Shown here one piece after another: positions 42,419 through 49,870 of a stretch of 64,000 bases of DNA. The DNA comes from Pseudomonas orientalis (GTDB taxonomy: Bacteria; Pseudomonadota; Gammaproteobacteria; Pseudomonadales; Pseudomonadaceae): assembly GCF_002934065.1 (NCBI RefSeq), contig NZ_CP018049.1, positions 4,400,501 to 4,464,500 on the forward strand. The letters are read 5' to 3'. The notes under the pieces are model-generated. The model had not been told where the DNA came from. It worked only from the letters and a program-made list of their open reading frames with translations, and did not search any database. The position numbers were made by a program, and so were the translations under genes. Positions within the stretch are counted from its first letter, which is position 1, and the number at the start of each line of letters is the position of its first letter.

Positions 42419-42668
42419 ACATTACCTGGCCCGGCAAAACGACCCGAACCTGATTCCCCACGCTGTCGTCAGCCGCCTGGTAGAGGGAGCGACACCCATA
42501 CGGGCCTGGCGCGAGCACTTGAACCTCACCCAGGATGAAGTTGCCAAGCGCCTGGGCATTTCACAATCGGCATTCGCCCAGCAAGAAGCGGTCACCAAAC
42601 CACGTCGAACCACCCGGGAAAAAATCGCCAAGGCCTTTGGCATAAACGCCTGTCAACTTGAGTTATAA
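42342..42668 (+). CDS. Antitoxin with Phd-like N-terminus and XRE-type HTH
   Basis: A 108-residue protein starting at GTG 42342 (AGAGG upstream). The N-terminus VQIIHNIEGKPAFVVIPYEHYL resembles the Phd/YefM strand-helix region; the C-terminus holds an XRE helix-turn-helix (LTQDEVAKRLGISQSAFAQQE, followed by REKIAKAFGI). It overlaps the decayed RelE-type toxin gene and would both neutralise the toxin and repress the operon. Confidence 0.82.
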   Translation: MTNEPTAVQIIHNIEGKPAFVVIPYEHYLARQNDPNLIPHAVVSRLVEGATPIRAWREHLNLTQDEVAKRLGISQSAFAQQEAVTKPRRTTREKIAKAFGINACQLEL

Positions 42669-42717
42669 CCTCATCCCCAAAGCCCGCGCCTTCGACGCCC
42701 TCAAAGCGAACCCAAGC

Positions 42718-43083
42718 ATGCTCTACCGTCTAGCCGCCGACAGCCTGGTGCTGTTCCATTTATGCTTCATCCTGTTCGTGTTGTTCGGTGGCCTGTTGGC
42801 GCTCAAATGGCGACCGCTGATCTGGCTGCACCTGCCCGCAGCCGCCTGGGGCGTTGCCGTCGAGGTGTTTCATCTGCCCTGCCCGCTCACCCGCTGGGAA
42901 AACCTGTTGCGCCACATGGCTGGGCAGGAGGGTTATGGCGCAGGCTTCATCGAACATTACATCCTCGCGCTGATTTACCCGGCCGGGCTCACGCCGCAGA
43001 TCCAGCTGGGCCTGGGCGCGCTGGTGCTGTTGATCAACATTGTGGTGTATGGGCGCCTGATCCAGCGTCATCGACAGGCTTGA
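42718..43083 (+). CDS. DUF2784 membrane protein
   Basis: A 121-residue inner-membrane protein with three to four helices (SLVLFHLCFILFVLFGGLLA; IWLHLPAAAWGVAVE; IQLGLGALVLLINIVVYG) and the conserved CPLTRWE between them, typical for DUF2784. Function unknown. ATG 42718 fits the family length; the upstream in-frame codons overlap the antitoxin end. Confidence 0.85.
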   Translation: MLYRLAADSLVLFHLCFILFVLFGGLLALKWRPLIWLHLPAAAWGVAVEVFHLPCPLTRWENLLRHMAGQEGYGAGFIEHYILALIYPAGLTPQIQLGLGALVLLINIVVYGRLIQRHRQA

Positions 43084-43138
43084 GACAGCCGCACTGGTGA
43101 AGAATCAGGCTCCCTCTGCCCTCTTCATAGACGCCGCC

Positions 43139-43717
43139 ATGTCCGAAGCCTTCGAAGTCCCCAGCCCCCACGAAAAACACCTCGAACACACCACCGAATA
43201 CGCCCACGGCCAGGGCGACACCTTTGCCAGCCGTATCGCGGTGATGACCGCCATCATGGCCACCGTTGGCGCCATGCTCAGCTACCAGGCCGGCTCCAGC
43301 GAAAGTGAGGCGGCGATGGACAAGAACAACGCCGCGATCATCAAGACCGAAGCCGCCAACCAGTGGAATTACTACCAGGCCAAATCCAGCCGCCAGAACC
43401 TGGCGGAACTGGCCACGCATATTCCCGGTGTGGATGCCGCCCACTACAACGACGAAATCCAGCGCTATAAAAGCCAGAAAGAAGACGTGCGCAAGCAAGC
43501 CGAGAAGCTTGAAGCCACCTCCCTGGAATGGGACCGCAAATCCGAGGAAGCGCTGCACCAGCACCATCGCTGGGCCCAGGCGATGACGGCGATTCAGATC
43601 GCGATCTCACTGGCGGCAATTACCTTGCTCACGCGCAAGGAATGGCTCAAGCGCATGGCGTACACGGCCGGCGGCGTGGCCATGGTACTCGGCAGCCTGG
43701 CCTGGCTGCATCTCTGA
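43139..43717 (+). CDS. DUF4337 membrane protein
   Basis: A 192-residue protein: a cytoplasmic His/Glu-rich start (PSPHEKHLEHTTEYAHG), one helix (IAVMTAIMATVGAMLSYQ), a coiled-coil-like polar region (residues about 60-140) and two C-terminal helices. This is the DUF4337 layout. Function unknown. ATG 43139 gives the conserved MSEAFEVPSP start. It follows the DUF2784 gene by 55 bp. Confidence 0.85.
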   Translation: MSEAFEVPSPHEKHLEHTTEYAHGQGDTFASRIAVMTAIMATVGAMLSYQAGSSESEAAMDKNNAAIIKTEAANQWNYYQAKSSRQNLAELATHIPGVDAAHYNDEIQRYKSQKEDVRKQAEKLEATSLEWDRKSEEALHQHHRWAQAMTAIQIAISLAAITLLTRKEWLKRMAYTAGGVAMVLGSLAWLHL

Positions 43718-43725
43718 CGGTGGGC

Positions 43726-43808
43726 GGGGCTTGGCCTAATACCGTCTGTAGGAGCGAGCTTGCTCGCTCCTACAAAAAGCCTAACTGACTGGCATTAGGG
43801 CTTGCCCC
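43726..43808. repeat. REP element of the TAGGAGCGAGCTTGCTCGC class with long outer arms
   Basis: Core TGTAGGAGCGAGC-TT-GCTCGCTCCTACA within outer arms GGGGCTTGGCCTAATACC and GGCATTAGGGCTTGCCCC that pair except for a few bases. Near copy of 41086-41167. Confidence 0.8.
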
Positions 43809-43927
43809 CGGATGGCGGCCTGATCGTCTACACAAACCTTGGCGCACTGATTTCAATCCGCCATCTGAGCGATTAAAGTGTCGCGCCTCGAGAATTGAGT
43901 CTCGAGATTCAGCCCATGGAGTTACGC

Positions 43928-44263
43928 GTGAAGTACGTCAGTAAAGTAGTTGCAGCAGCCGTTCTTGGTCTCACCCTGGCAGGTTGCACCGGCACCGCCA
44001 TGAAAACCCAGCAATACGACGCCAGCCAATACACCGTGCTGGGCCACAGCGAAGCCAGCGCCACCGGCATCATGCTGCTGGGCGTTATCCCGATCGGCCA
44101 GAACAGCCGCTTCGTGCGCGCTCAGGATGCAGCCATCAAGGCCAAAGGCGGCGACGCGATGATCAACACCCAAGTCCAGGAAAAATGGTTCTGGGCCTGG
44201 GTCCTCAATGGCTACACCACCAAGATTTCCGGTGATGTGATCAAGTTGAAAACCGCGCAATAA
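43928..44263 (+). CDS. Small lipoprotein
   Basis: A 111-residue protein with a lipoprotein signal (KYVSKVVAAAVLG, lipobox LAGC) and a compact C-terminal domain (GIMLLGVIPIGQNSRFVRA; GGDAMINTQVQEKW; TKISGDVIKL) of the kind seen in small envelope lipoproteins that bind hydrophobic ligands. GTG 43928 is chosen because GGAG precedes it by seven bases and the signal peptide begins there; ATG 43916 is the alternative. Function unknown. Confidence 0.85.
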   Translation: MKYVSKVVAAAVLGLTLAGCTGTAMKTQQYDASQYTVLGHSEASATGIMLLGVIPIGQNSRFVRAQDAAIKAKGGDAMINTQVQEKWFWAWVLNGYTTKISGDVIKLKTAQ

Positions 44264-44331
44264 GTATCCGGCTGCCAGAGCGCTGAGCCTGGCAAGCGAC
44301 GTATCATGGGCCTGACTCCAGAGGATGGCCC

Positions 44332-45372
44332 ATGAACCTCAGTATCCTTTACGCCCTCGCGGCCGCCGCCCTGTTCGGCGCCAGCACCCCGCTCGCCAAA
44401 AGCCTCGGCCTGGGCCTCTCGCCCGTACTGCTCGCCGGCCTGCTCTACCTCGGCAGCGGCATTGGCCTGGCCGGCGTACGCCTGATCCGCGATCGCGGCT
44501 GGGCACCCACCGGCCTGACCCGCTCGGAATGGCCCTGGTTACTCGGCGCCATCGCCTTCGGCGGTATTCTCGGTCCCGTCGCCCTGATGTTCGGCCTGAC
44601 CCGCACCGCTGGCGCTACCGCCTCGCTGATGCTCAATCTTGAATCGGTGCTCACCGCGGTGATCGCCTGGGTCGTCTTCAGGGAAAATGCAGACCGCCGC
44701 ATCATCCTCGGCATGCTCGCCATCGTGCTCGGCGGCGTGGCATTGTCATGGACCGGCGTTGGCGGCGCCAGCCAGGATTGGACCGGGCCACTTGCCGTAG
44801 CGTTGGCGTGTCTGTGCTGGGGGATTGATAACAACCTGACGCGCAAGGTGTCCGCCTCCGATGCGCTGTTTATCGCCGGCGCCAAGGGCCTGATTGCGGG
44901 GCTGGTCAATTGCAGCCTGGCGCTTTACCTCGGCGCGCAGGTTCCGGGCATCGCACAACTGGCGCCTATCCTGGCGGTTGGGTTCCTGGGGTATGGAGTC
45001 AGCCTGGTCATGTTCGTGCTGGCGCTGCGCGGGCTGGGCAGCGCGCGCACCGGCGCCTACTTCTCGACGGCGCCCTTCCTCGGCGCCGCAGTGGCGTTGC
45101 TGGGTTTCGGAGAATCCTTAACCGTGGCCTTCTGGATTGCCTCGGCGCTGATGGCCGTGGGGGTGTGGCTGCACCTGACGGAGCGACATGCCCACGAGCA
45201 TCTGCATGACGCGACGGAACATGGGCATCGGCATGTGCATGATGAACATCATCAGCATGAACATGGGTTTGAGTGGGACCCGAAGGTGCCCCACAGTCAT
45301 GTGCATGTACATGGGGTGATGAGGCATAGCCATGCGCATTTTCCGGATGTGCATCATCGGCATAGGCATTGA
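44332..45372 (+). CDS. EamA/DMT-family transporter with a histidine-rich tail
   Basis: A 346-residue protein with ten membrane helices in two EamA repeats (from LYALAAAALFGASTPLAK to about residue 280) and a 60-residue C-terminal cytoplasmic tail of about 40 percent histidine (HAHEHLHDATEHGHRHVHD, HSHVHVHG, HSHAHFPDVHHRHRH). Such tails bind Ni, Co or Zn in metal exporters and chaperones. A metal-linked exporter is inferred; no metal regulator is adjacent. GAGGATGGCCC precedes the ATG. Confidence 0.88.
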   Translation: MNLSILYALAAAALFGASTPLAKSLGLGLSPVLLAGLLYLGSGIGLAGVRLIRDRGWAPTGLTRSEWPWLLGAIAFGGILGPVALMFGLTRTAGATASLMLNLESVLTAVIAWVVFRENADRRIILGMLAIVLGGVALSWTGVGGASQDWTGPLAVALACLCWGIDNNLTRKVSASDALFIAGAKGLIAGLVNCSLALYLGAQVPGIAQLAPILAVGFLGYGVSLVMFVLALRGLGSARTGAYFSTAPFLGAAVALLGFGESLTVAFWIASALMAVGVWLHLTERHAHEHLHDATEHGHRHVHDEHHQHEHGFEWDPKVPHSHVHVHGVMRHSHAHFPDVHHRHRH

Positions 45373-45530
45373 TGACGATTAACACGCTTGTTGATGACGG
45401 ATTTGGGCAACGTCCTACACGCCGCGCAGAAACGGGGGGCTCCCGTTTCAAAATTACGATGCCTATAGTCACTCGGTCACTCATAGGGTGACCGGGTTTG
45501 GCGACTCGACGATAAATCGACAGAAATGTT

Positions 45531-45672
45531 CCGCATATTTGCGGGATGCTTCTGCGCGCAATAAGCTGCTCGACGGTAGCTGTGCGCGGGAGACCTTCGG
45601 GTCTGCCGGTTTCCGATTGTCCCGGTTCGCCAACCTGCGTACAGCTGCCACCCTTTTGTTTGGCGACAAATG
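45531..45672 (+). ncRNA. Structured leader RNA candidate before the small gene at 45707
   Basis: Within 334 bp lacking genes, the transcript can form: hairpin CCGCA-TATT-TGCGG (45531-45544); a 16-bp stem (with G-U pairs) between GGTAGCTGTGCGCGGG (45575-45590) and CCTGCGTACAGCTGCC (45634-45649); inside it a perfect AGACC-TTCG-GGTCT tetraloop hairpin (45591-45604); and TTTGT...ACAAA (45656-45671). It ends about 35 nt before the ATG, with CCGGAG as Shine-Dalgarno. I believe similar leaders precede small Pseudomonas genes, but could not verify this here. It may be a cis-regulatory RNA or a repeat family. Confidence 0.5.
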
Positions 45673-45706
45673 TGTGGCTGCTTTCCTCTGACAACCGGAG
45701 TTACAG

Positions 45707-45976
45707 ATGAACCAATACATCGCCCTCACCAACAACGACAGCGCCCCCCCTGCACTTTTTGTCGACACCACCGCGCCGCTGGAAATACTTCTCGACGCTG
45801 CAACCTATCGACTCCGCGCCGTTACCCAAGTCCTTGAAAACCTCGCACTACGCAGTGACATCAGCAGTGATGCTGTCGTACTCAGCGATTTCGCGTTGCT
45901 CTGCTCAATACCACTACGCGACGGATGCGATTTGCTGGACGTCATTGGGCGGCGGATGGACATGCCTTGCGCATGA
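45707..45976 (+). CDS. Small DUF3077-like protein
   Basis: An 89-residue hydrophilic protein without known domains that I can confirm. It resembles in size and style the small Pseudomonas proteins of the DUF3077/DUF6124 kind: a short start (NDSAPPALFVDTTAPLEILLDAA) and an amphipathic helical rest. CCGGAG precedes the ATG. It lies behind the structured leader and ahead of a strong terminator, so it is a single-gene unit. Function unknown. Confidence 0.65.
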   Translation: MNQYIALTNNDSAPPALFVDTTAPLEILLDAATYRLRAVTQVLENLALRSDISSDAVVLSDFALLCSIPLRDGCDLLDVIGRRMDMPCA

Positions 45977-46008
45977 CCTAGATCGCCACATTTTCAAACC
46001 GCAGAAAT

Positions 46009-46050
46009 AACAAAACCCATGATTTTTCGCAAAATCAGGGGTTTGTTTTA
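46009..46050 (+). terminator. Terminator after the small protein gene
   Basis: AACAAAACCCATGATTTT pairs with AAAATCAGGGGTTTGTT around the loop TCGC (one mismatch), followed by TTACTTTT. It closes the unit starting at the 45531 leader. Confidence 0.75.
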
Positions 46051-46106
46051 CTTTTCAGCTCAAGGTGCAGAAAATCAAGACTCGCCCTTCGGTTAAACCT
46101 ATAAAA

Positions 46107-46481
46107 ATGAAAGCCTTATACATCTCCATGCTTCTAGTTCTACTGTCTTACACCACGCTATCTGTCGCAGACAATACCAATGGCAAAACCCTTTATTTGC
46201 AAAGGTGCGCCATGTGCCACGGAGCCGATATCAAAGGCACGGGGCCGCTGGCGACTAAAAGCACACCGCCTACTCCGGATCTCACAACGCCCACATTCAA
46301 AAAGCGGCTGCATGATTACCCGGGCGTTATCGTGTCGTCGATAATACTTCGTCCAAATGGAGACTTGATTCCGAAAACCTTGCGGGAGAATGGCGTGAAG
46401 CTACCGCCGCACGCCTGGAGCGTTAAGGACTTTCGCGATTTGAATGAATATATAGGTGGTGTCATCTCAAAAAGCCGATGA
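46107..46481 (+). CDS. Exported c-type cytochrome (monohaem)
   Basis: A 124-residue protein with a signal peptide (MKALYISMLLVLLSYTTLSV, cleavage near ADN) and one haem site CAMCH (about residue 34-38). The rest resembles class-I cytochromes c (GKTLYLQRCAMCHG; FRDLNEYI), but there is no methionine after the haem motif, so the usual sixth ligand is missing. ATG 46107 is chosen; a GTG 14 codons upstream is possible. Codon use is less GC-rich than its neighbours, hinting at transfer. It is a single gene; partners are not visible. Confidence 0.8.
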   Translation: MKALYISMLLVLLSYTTLSVADNTNGKTLYLQRCAMCHGADIKGTGPLATKSTPPTPDLTTPTFKKRLHDYPGVIVSSIILRPNGDLIPKTLRENGVKLPPHAWSVKDFRDLNEYIGGVISKSR

Positions 46482-46717
46482 CTTGAAGGTGAGCACGTTC
46501 GTCATCCCTGTAACGGCAATTGGTAGCTGCAATCATTGGAAGGTACCGCCCCAAGACGGGTGCACTGAACGCGACTTCGCCATAGGTAGTGGACCTGAAT
46601 AAAACGCCGGCCATAAGCGCCAGCCATATTGTCGAAACCTTTTTGTCGCGGATACCTCAAAGCAAGCGCAAAGAATCCCGGCACGGCTTTTCCGTGTGAA
46701 GTGACAAGGACCAACCC

Positions 46718-47299
46718 GTGCTCGAACATCTTGATCTAAATGCGCTGATCGCTGGCTACGGCTACTGGGTCATCTTCCTGGGCTGCCTGCTCGAAGGCGA
46801 GACCGTTCTTATCCTGAGCGGAATGGCTGCGCACCAGGGCACCTTGCAAGTGCTGCATGTGATCGGGTGGGCCACCGCCGGGGGGATACTCGGTGATCAA
46901 CTGCTATTTTGGACCGGACGTTATTCCGGGCAGCGTCTGCTGCCCAAACTCAAGCGTCACCAGTCAGCCATCGAACGGGTAGAAAACCTCATCCATCGCT
47001 ATCCGACGATCTCGGTATTCACCGTGCGCTTTCTCTACGGCATGCGCCTGGTGGGGCCCATCGTGATCGGTGCCAGTGGGCTATCGCCTTGGAAGTTCGC
47101 CCTGATCAATGTGCCAAGTGCGGCAATCTGGGCCACCCTGTTCGTCGGCGCCGGCTATTGGGCCGGCGAAGCATTGCAGCACTTCTTTGGCGACTTGAAG
47201 CCCTATCGCCTGCCGATCTTCCTTGCGGTGGTAGCACTGGTGTCCCTGGCGGCAGTGGTGCGGTATTGGCGAAGACGATCCAGGGCGTCGCAGCGTTGA
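46718..47299 (+). CDS. DedA-family membrane protein
   Basis: A 193-residue DedA protein (VTT domain): membrane segments around IAGYGYWVIFLGCLLEGET, the re-entrant GILGDQLLFWTGRYSGQ, the conserved FLYGMRLVGPIVIGASG and C-terminal helices. DedA proteins move undecaprenyl phosphate or phospholipids across the inner membrane and support proton-motive force. The start is GTG with AAGGA upstream. Confidence 0.92.
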   Translation: MLEHLDLNALIAGYGYWVIFLGCLLEGETVLILSGMAAHQGTLQVLHVIGWATAGGILGDQLLFWTGRYSGQRLLPKLKRHQSAIERVENLIHRYPTISVFTVRFLYGMRLVGPIVIGASGLSPWKFALINVPSAAIWATLFVGAGYWAGEALQHFFGDLKPYRLPIFLAVVALVSLAAVVRYWRRRSRASQR

Positions 47300-47303
47300 G
47301 ACA

Positions 47304-47375
47304 GAAGCTGCTGATGTAGCGGCTCGTCCGGGTGTGTCGACGCATAGCCTGTATGCCTGGATAAAGCGCTACCGC
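47304..47375 (+). pseudogene. IS3-family transposase OrfA remnant
   Basis: The frame from 47304 reads ETEAADVAARPGVSTHSLYA then WIKRY, which matches the helix-turn-helix of IS3-group OrfA (typically AARLGVSTHSLYAWIKRY). Only about 24 codons are left, between dedA and the tRNA gene; no inverted ends or OrfB are seen. Confidence 0.6.
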
Positions 47376-47449
47376 GAGCGTCACCTGACGGCGAGGCTAG
47401 CCTTCCAGACTCCGACTGGGTGCAGAAGATGGAACAAAATCAGCAGGCA

Positions 47450-47480
47450 CAAAAAAGCCCCGTAAAACGGGGCTTTTTCG
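47450..47480 (-). terminator. tRNA-Ser terminator
   Basis: On the minus strand GAAAAAGCCCCGTTTTACGG then GGCTTTTTTG: a stem AAAGCCCCG/CGGGGCTTT with a T-run, nine bases after the tRNA 3' CCA. Confidence 0.85.
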
Positions 47481-47488
47481 TAACAATG

Positions 47489-47578
47489 TGGCGGTGAAGG
47501 AGAGATTCGAACTCTCGATACAATTTCTTGTATACACACTTTCCAGGCGTGCTCCTTAAGCCACTCGGACACTTCACC
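47489..47578 (-). tRNA. tRNA-Ser (GGA anticodon)
   Basis: A 90-nt type-II tRNA on the minus strand: acceptor GGTGAAG...CTTCACC-GCCA with encoded CCA, anticodon loop CTGGAAA (anticodon GGA, reading UCC/UCU), a long variable arm and the T arm GAGAGTTCGAATCTCTC. A tight terminator follows. Confidence 0.95.
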
Positions 47579-47898
47579 GTATCTCGGCAAACCAGTTCAG
47601 TCTGTCGAGGCGCGCTAATGTAGTCGAAAGCCTTTCTGATGGCAAAGGTTTTTTTCAGAATTTTCATGCGCTTAGACCGGTATGCCGGAACATGCTCGGT
47701 GTACGGTGGTGATTGTGCCAATCTCGGGCATGAATCGGGATGGTCTACGCTGGCTGTTGTGCCCTGCTTCAGGCGCTCTGCTGCCAGCTGTGAAGCAAAA
47801 GCCTGACTGGGCAGTCAGTCACGGCGCTTTACCGGCGCGGGCGCGGTGGGTAACGTCTGCTGCATTCTTCTATAACAAGCCCTATAAGGAATCGCGTC
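47579..47898. other. Intergenic region between tRNA-Ser and the crotonase gene
   Basis: About 320 bp. The left part holds the tRNA promoter on the minus strand; the right part holds only the AAGGA Shine-Dalgarno of the next gene. I see no supportable gene here. Confidence 0.6.
47617..47645 (-). promoter_or_regulatory. Sigma-70 promoter of tRNA-Ser
   Basis: On the minus strand TTGCCA (-35), a 17-bp spacer and TACATT (-10), followed by the GC-rich discriminator AGCGCGCC typical of stringently controlled stable-RNA promoters, about 30 nt before the tRNA. Confidence 0.75.
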
Positions 47899-48591
47899 AT
47901 GAGTGAGTTGATTGCCTACCACCTCGAAGACGGTATCGCGACCCTGACCCTGAGCAACGGCAAGGTGAATGCCATTTCTCCAGCGGTGGTCAGTGCGTTC
48001 AATGCGGCGCTGGACCAGGCGGAGAAGGATCGGGCGGTGGTGGTCATCACGGGCACACCGGGGATTCTGTCGGGTGGTTATGATTTGAAGGTGATGACGG
48101 CCGGCCCCAAAGAGGCCATCGGCCTGGTGACGTCTGGCTCGACGCTGGCGCGGCGCCTGTTGTCGCACCCGTTCCCGGTGATCGTGGCGTGCCCTGGGCA
48201 TGCGGTGGCCAAGGGGGCGTTCCTGTTGCTGTCGGCGGATTACCGGATTGGGGTTGAAGGGCCGTTCAGCATTGGCCTGAATGAGGTGGCGATCGGCATG
48301 ACCATGCACCACGCCGGGATCGAGTTGGCGCGGGATCGTCTGCGCAAGTCGGCGTTTCATCGCTCGGTGATCAATGCCGAAATGTTCGACCCGCAAGGCG
48401 CGTTGCAGGCGGGCTTCCTCGACAAGGTGGTGGCGCCGGAAGCATTGCACGCGGCGGCATTGGAAGCGGCGCGGCAGTTGAAGAAGATCAATATGAACGC
48501 GCACAAGCAGACCAAGCTGAAGGTGCGCAAGGCGCTGCTGGAGGCGTTGGACGATGCAATTATCCAGGATCAAGGTCATGTGCTGATGTAA
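47899..48591 (+). CDS. Enoyl-CoA hydratase/isomerase family protein (crotonase)
   Basis: A 230-residue crotonase-fold protein. The oxyanion hole regions are GILSGGYDLK and PGHAVAKGAFLLLSADYRIG; the second acidic residue typical of hydratases is not clear, so the exact acyl-CoA reaction is open. AAGGA precedes the ATG. Single gene on the plus strand next to the lipid gene plsC. Confidence 0.87.
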   Translation: MSELIAYHLEDGIATLTLSNGKVNAISPAVVSAFNAALDQAEKDRAVVVITGTPGILSGGYDLKVMTAGPKEAIGLVTSGSTLARRLLSHPFPVIVACPGHAVAKGAFLLLSADYRIGVEGPFSIGLNEVAIGMTMHHAGIELARDRLRKSAFHRSVINAEMFDPQGALQAGFLDKVVAPEALHAAALEAARQLKKINMNAHKQTKLKVRKALLEALDDAIIQDQGHVLM

Positions 48592-48627
48592 TGCCTGAAC
48601 CTGCTGTGCCAAAGCCCGACCTTGAGT

Positions 48628-48804
48628 CGTAATGCTGTTCAGTTAAGCGTACATCGCCCCCTGTAGGAGCGAGCTTGCTCGCGAAAAACGTCAACGATAA
48701 CGCGTGCTTCCTGAATGAACGCGGCGCCTGTGGTTTTTCGCGAGCAAGAGCTAGGCGCCCCCCTCGCTCCTACAAAAAGCCTTACTTAACTGAACGACAT
48801 TACG
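48628..48804. repeat. Large nested inverted repeat (REP class TAGGAGCGAGC) with an insert
   Basis: Outer arms 48628-48647 and 48785-48804 match at 18 of 20 positions. The inner REP arms are TGTAGGAGCGAGCTTGCTCG (48662 on) and its complement near 48735-48774; the right arm carries an extra AGCTAGGCGCCCCC in place of the normal GCAAGCTCGC continuity. The whole can fold as one hairpin of about 175 nt. It lies in the 398-bp gap between the crotonase and plsC genes; the remainder of the gap shows no gene. Confidence 0.75.
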
Positions 48805-48989
48805 ACCTCGAGGCGGGCTTTTTCTTACAGCCAAAGCCGAAACAGCCTGCGCCGCTCTAGACAGGCTTTATCGGCCCATGTTGAAACATGCGCTTAAACA
48901 TCGCCTATCTCCTACGTCTTTAGGGGCAATTGCCGAATACAGTGCACATCCGTACACTGCGCCACCTTTTGTTTCGATGGGCCGTGTCG

Positions 48990-49712
48990 ATGCTTTTTCT
49001 GTTACGTATGTTGTTGATGGGCCTGCACTTTATGCTCGCCGGGATAGTGGGCGTGCTCATAGGGGTATGCCGCCCGTTCAATCCTGACAACAGTCGCCTC
49101 TGCGCCCGCCTCTATGCACTGCCCGCCATGTGGATACTGCGCTTGAAGGTGCGGACGGATGTCGACTCGCTGCGCAACAAGCCCGGCACCTGCGTGGTGA
49201 TCGCCAACCATCAGTCCAACTACGATCTGTTTGTGCTCGGTACCGTGGTGCCGCACCGTACGGTGTGCATCGCCAAGAAAAGCCTGAAATGGGTGCCGTT
49301 GTTCGGCCAGTTGTTCTGGCTGGCCGGCAATGTGTTGATCGACCGCGGCAATGCACACAAGGCACGCCGGGCCATGCTCACCACCACCCGTACCCTGCAG
49401 CATGAAGACACGTCCATCTGGGTATTTCCGGAAGGCACGCGCAACCTGGGCAAAGGGTTGTTGCCGTTCAAAAAGGGCGCGTTCCATATGGCGATTGCGG
49501 CCGGTGTGCCGATCGTGCAGGTGTGTGTCAGCAACTACGTCATACAGATGCGCCTTAATCGCTGGAACAGTGGCGAGGTGCTCATACGCTCATTGGCGCC
49601 GATTCCTACTGTGGGGATGACGGCGGACGACGTTCCGGCGTTGATGCAGGCGTGTCAGGCGCAGATGGATGCGTGCATTGCGCAGATGGATCGCGAACTG
49701 CAAGGCGCTTGA
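48990..49712 (+). CDS. plsC: 1-Acyl-sn-glycerol-3-phosphate acyltransferase
   Basis: A 240-residue PlsC-type membrane acyltransferase: an N-terminal helix (MLFLLRMLLMGLHFMLAGIV), the catalytic NHQSNYD (H-x4-D), the KKSLKWVPLFG region and FPEGTR. It acylates lysophosphatidic acid to phosphatidic acid. ATG 48990 matches the family N-terminus; earlier in-frame starts add a non-conserved tail. Confidence 0.93.
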   Translation: MLFLLRMLLMGLHFMLAGIVGVLIGVCRPFNPDNSRLCARLYALPAMWILRLKVRTDVDSLRNKPGTCVVIANHQSNYDLFVLGTVVPHRTVCIAKKSLKWVPLFGQLFWLAGNVLIDRGNAHKARRAMLTTTRTLQHEDTSIWVFPEGTRNLGKGLLPFKKGAFHMAIAAGVPIVQVCVSNYVIQMRLNRWNSGEVLIRSLAPIPTVGMTADDVPALMQACQAQMDACIAQMDRELQGA

Positions 49713-49753
49713 ACGCCTGCGCCGTGCGGGCGACGCGGAGCGTCACGGGAGGC

Positions 49754-49806
49754 ATTCCCACGCAGAGCGTGGGAACGATCAGTTCAGAGCGTGGGAACGA
49801 TCACTT
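49754..49806. repeat. REP of the TTCCCACGC/GCGTGGGAACGATC class
   Basis: TTCCCACGC-AGA-GCGTGGGAA hairpin, then a direct copy of GAGCGTGGGAACGATCA about 25 bp on. This is a third REP class in the window, in the gap between plsC and corA. Confidence 0.75.
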
Positions 49807-49870
49807 CAGGGAACGCCATTCACGCTAAGCTGCCCAACACCTGTCATCCAGATAAGAAGTGATCAGCACC

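Noticed and set aside
45008..45694. A 228-codon minus-strand frame over the His-tail and leader region
   Set aside because: It translates the complement of the EamA 3' end and of the structured leader; no start signal and no domain.
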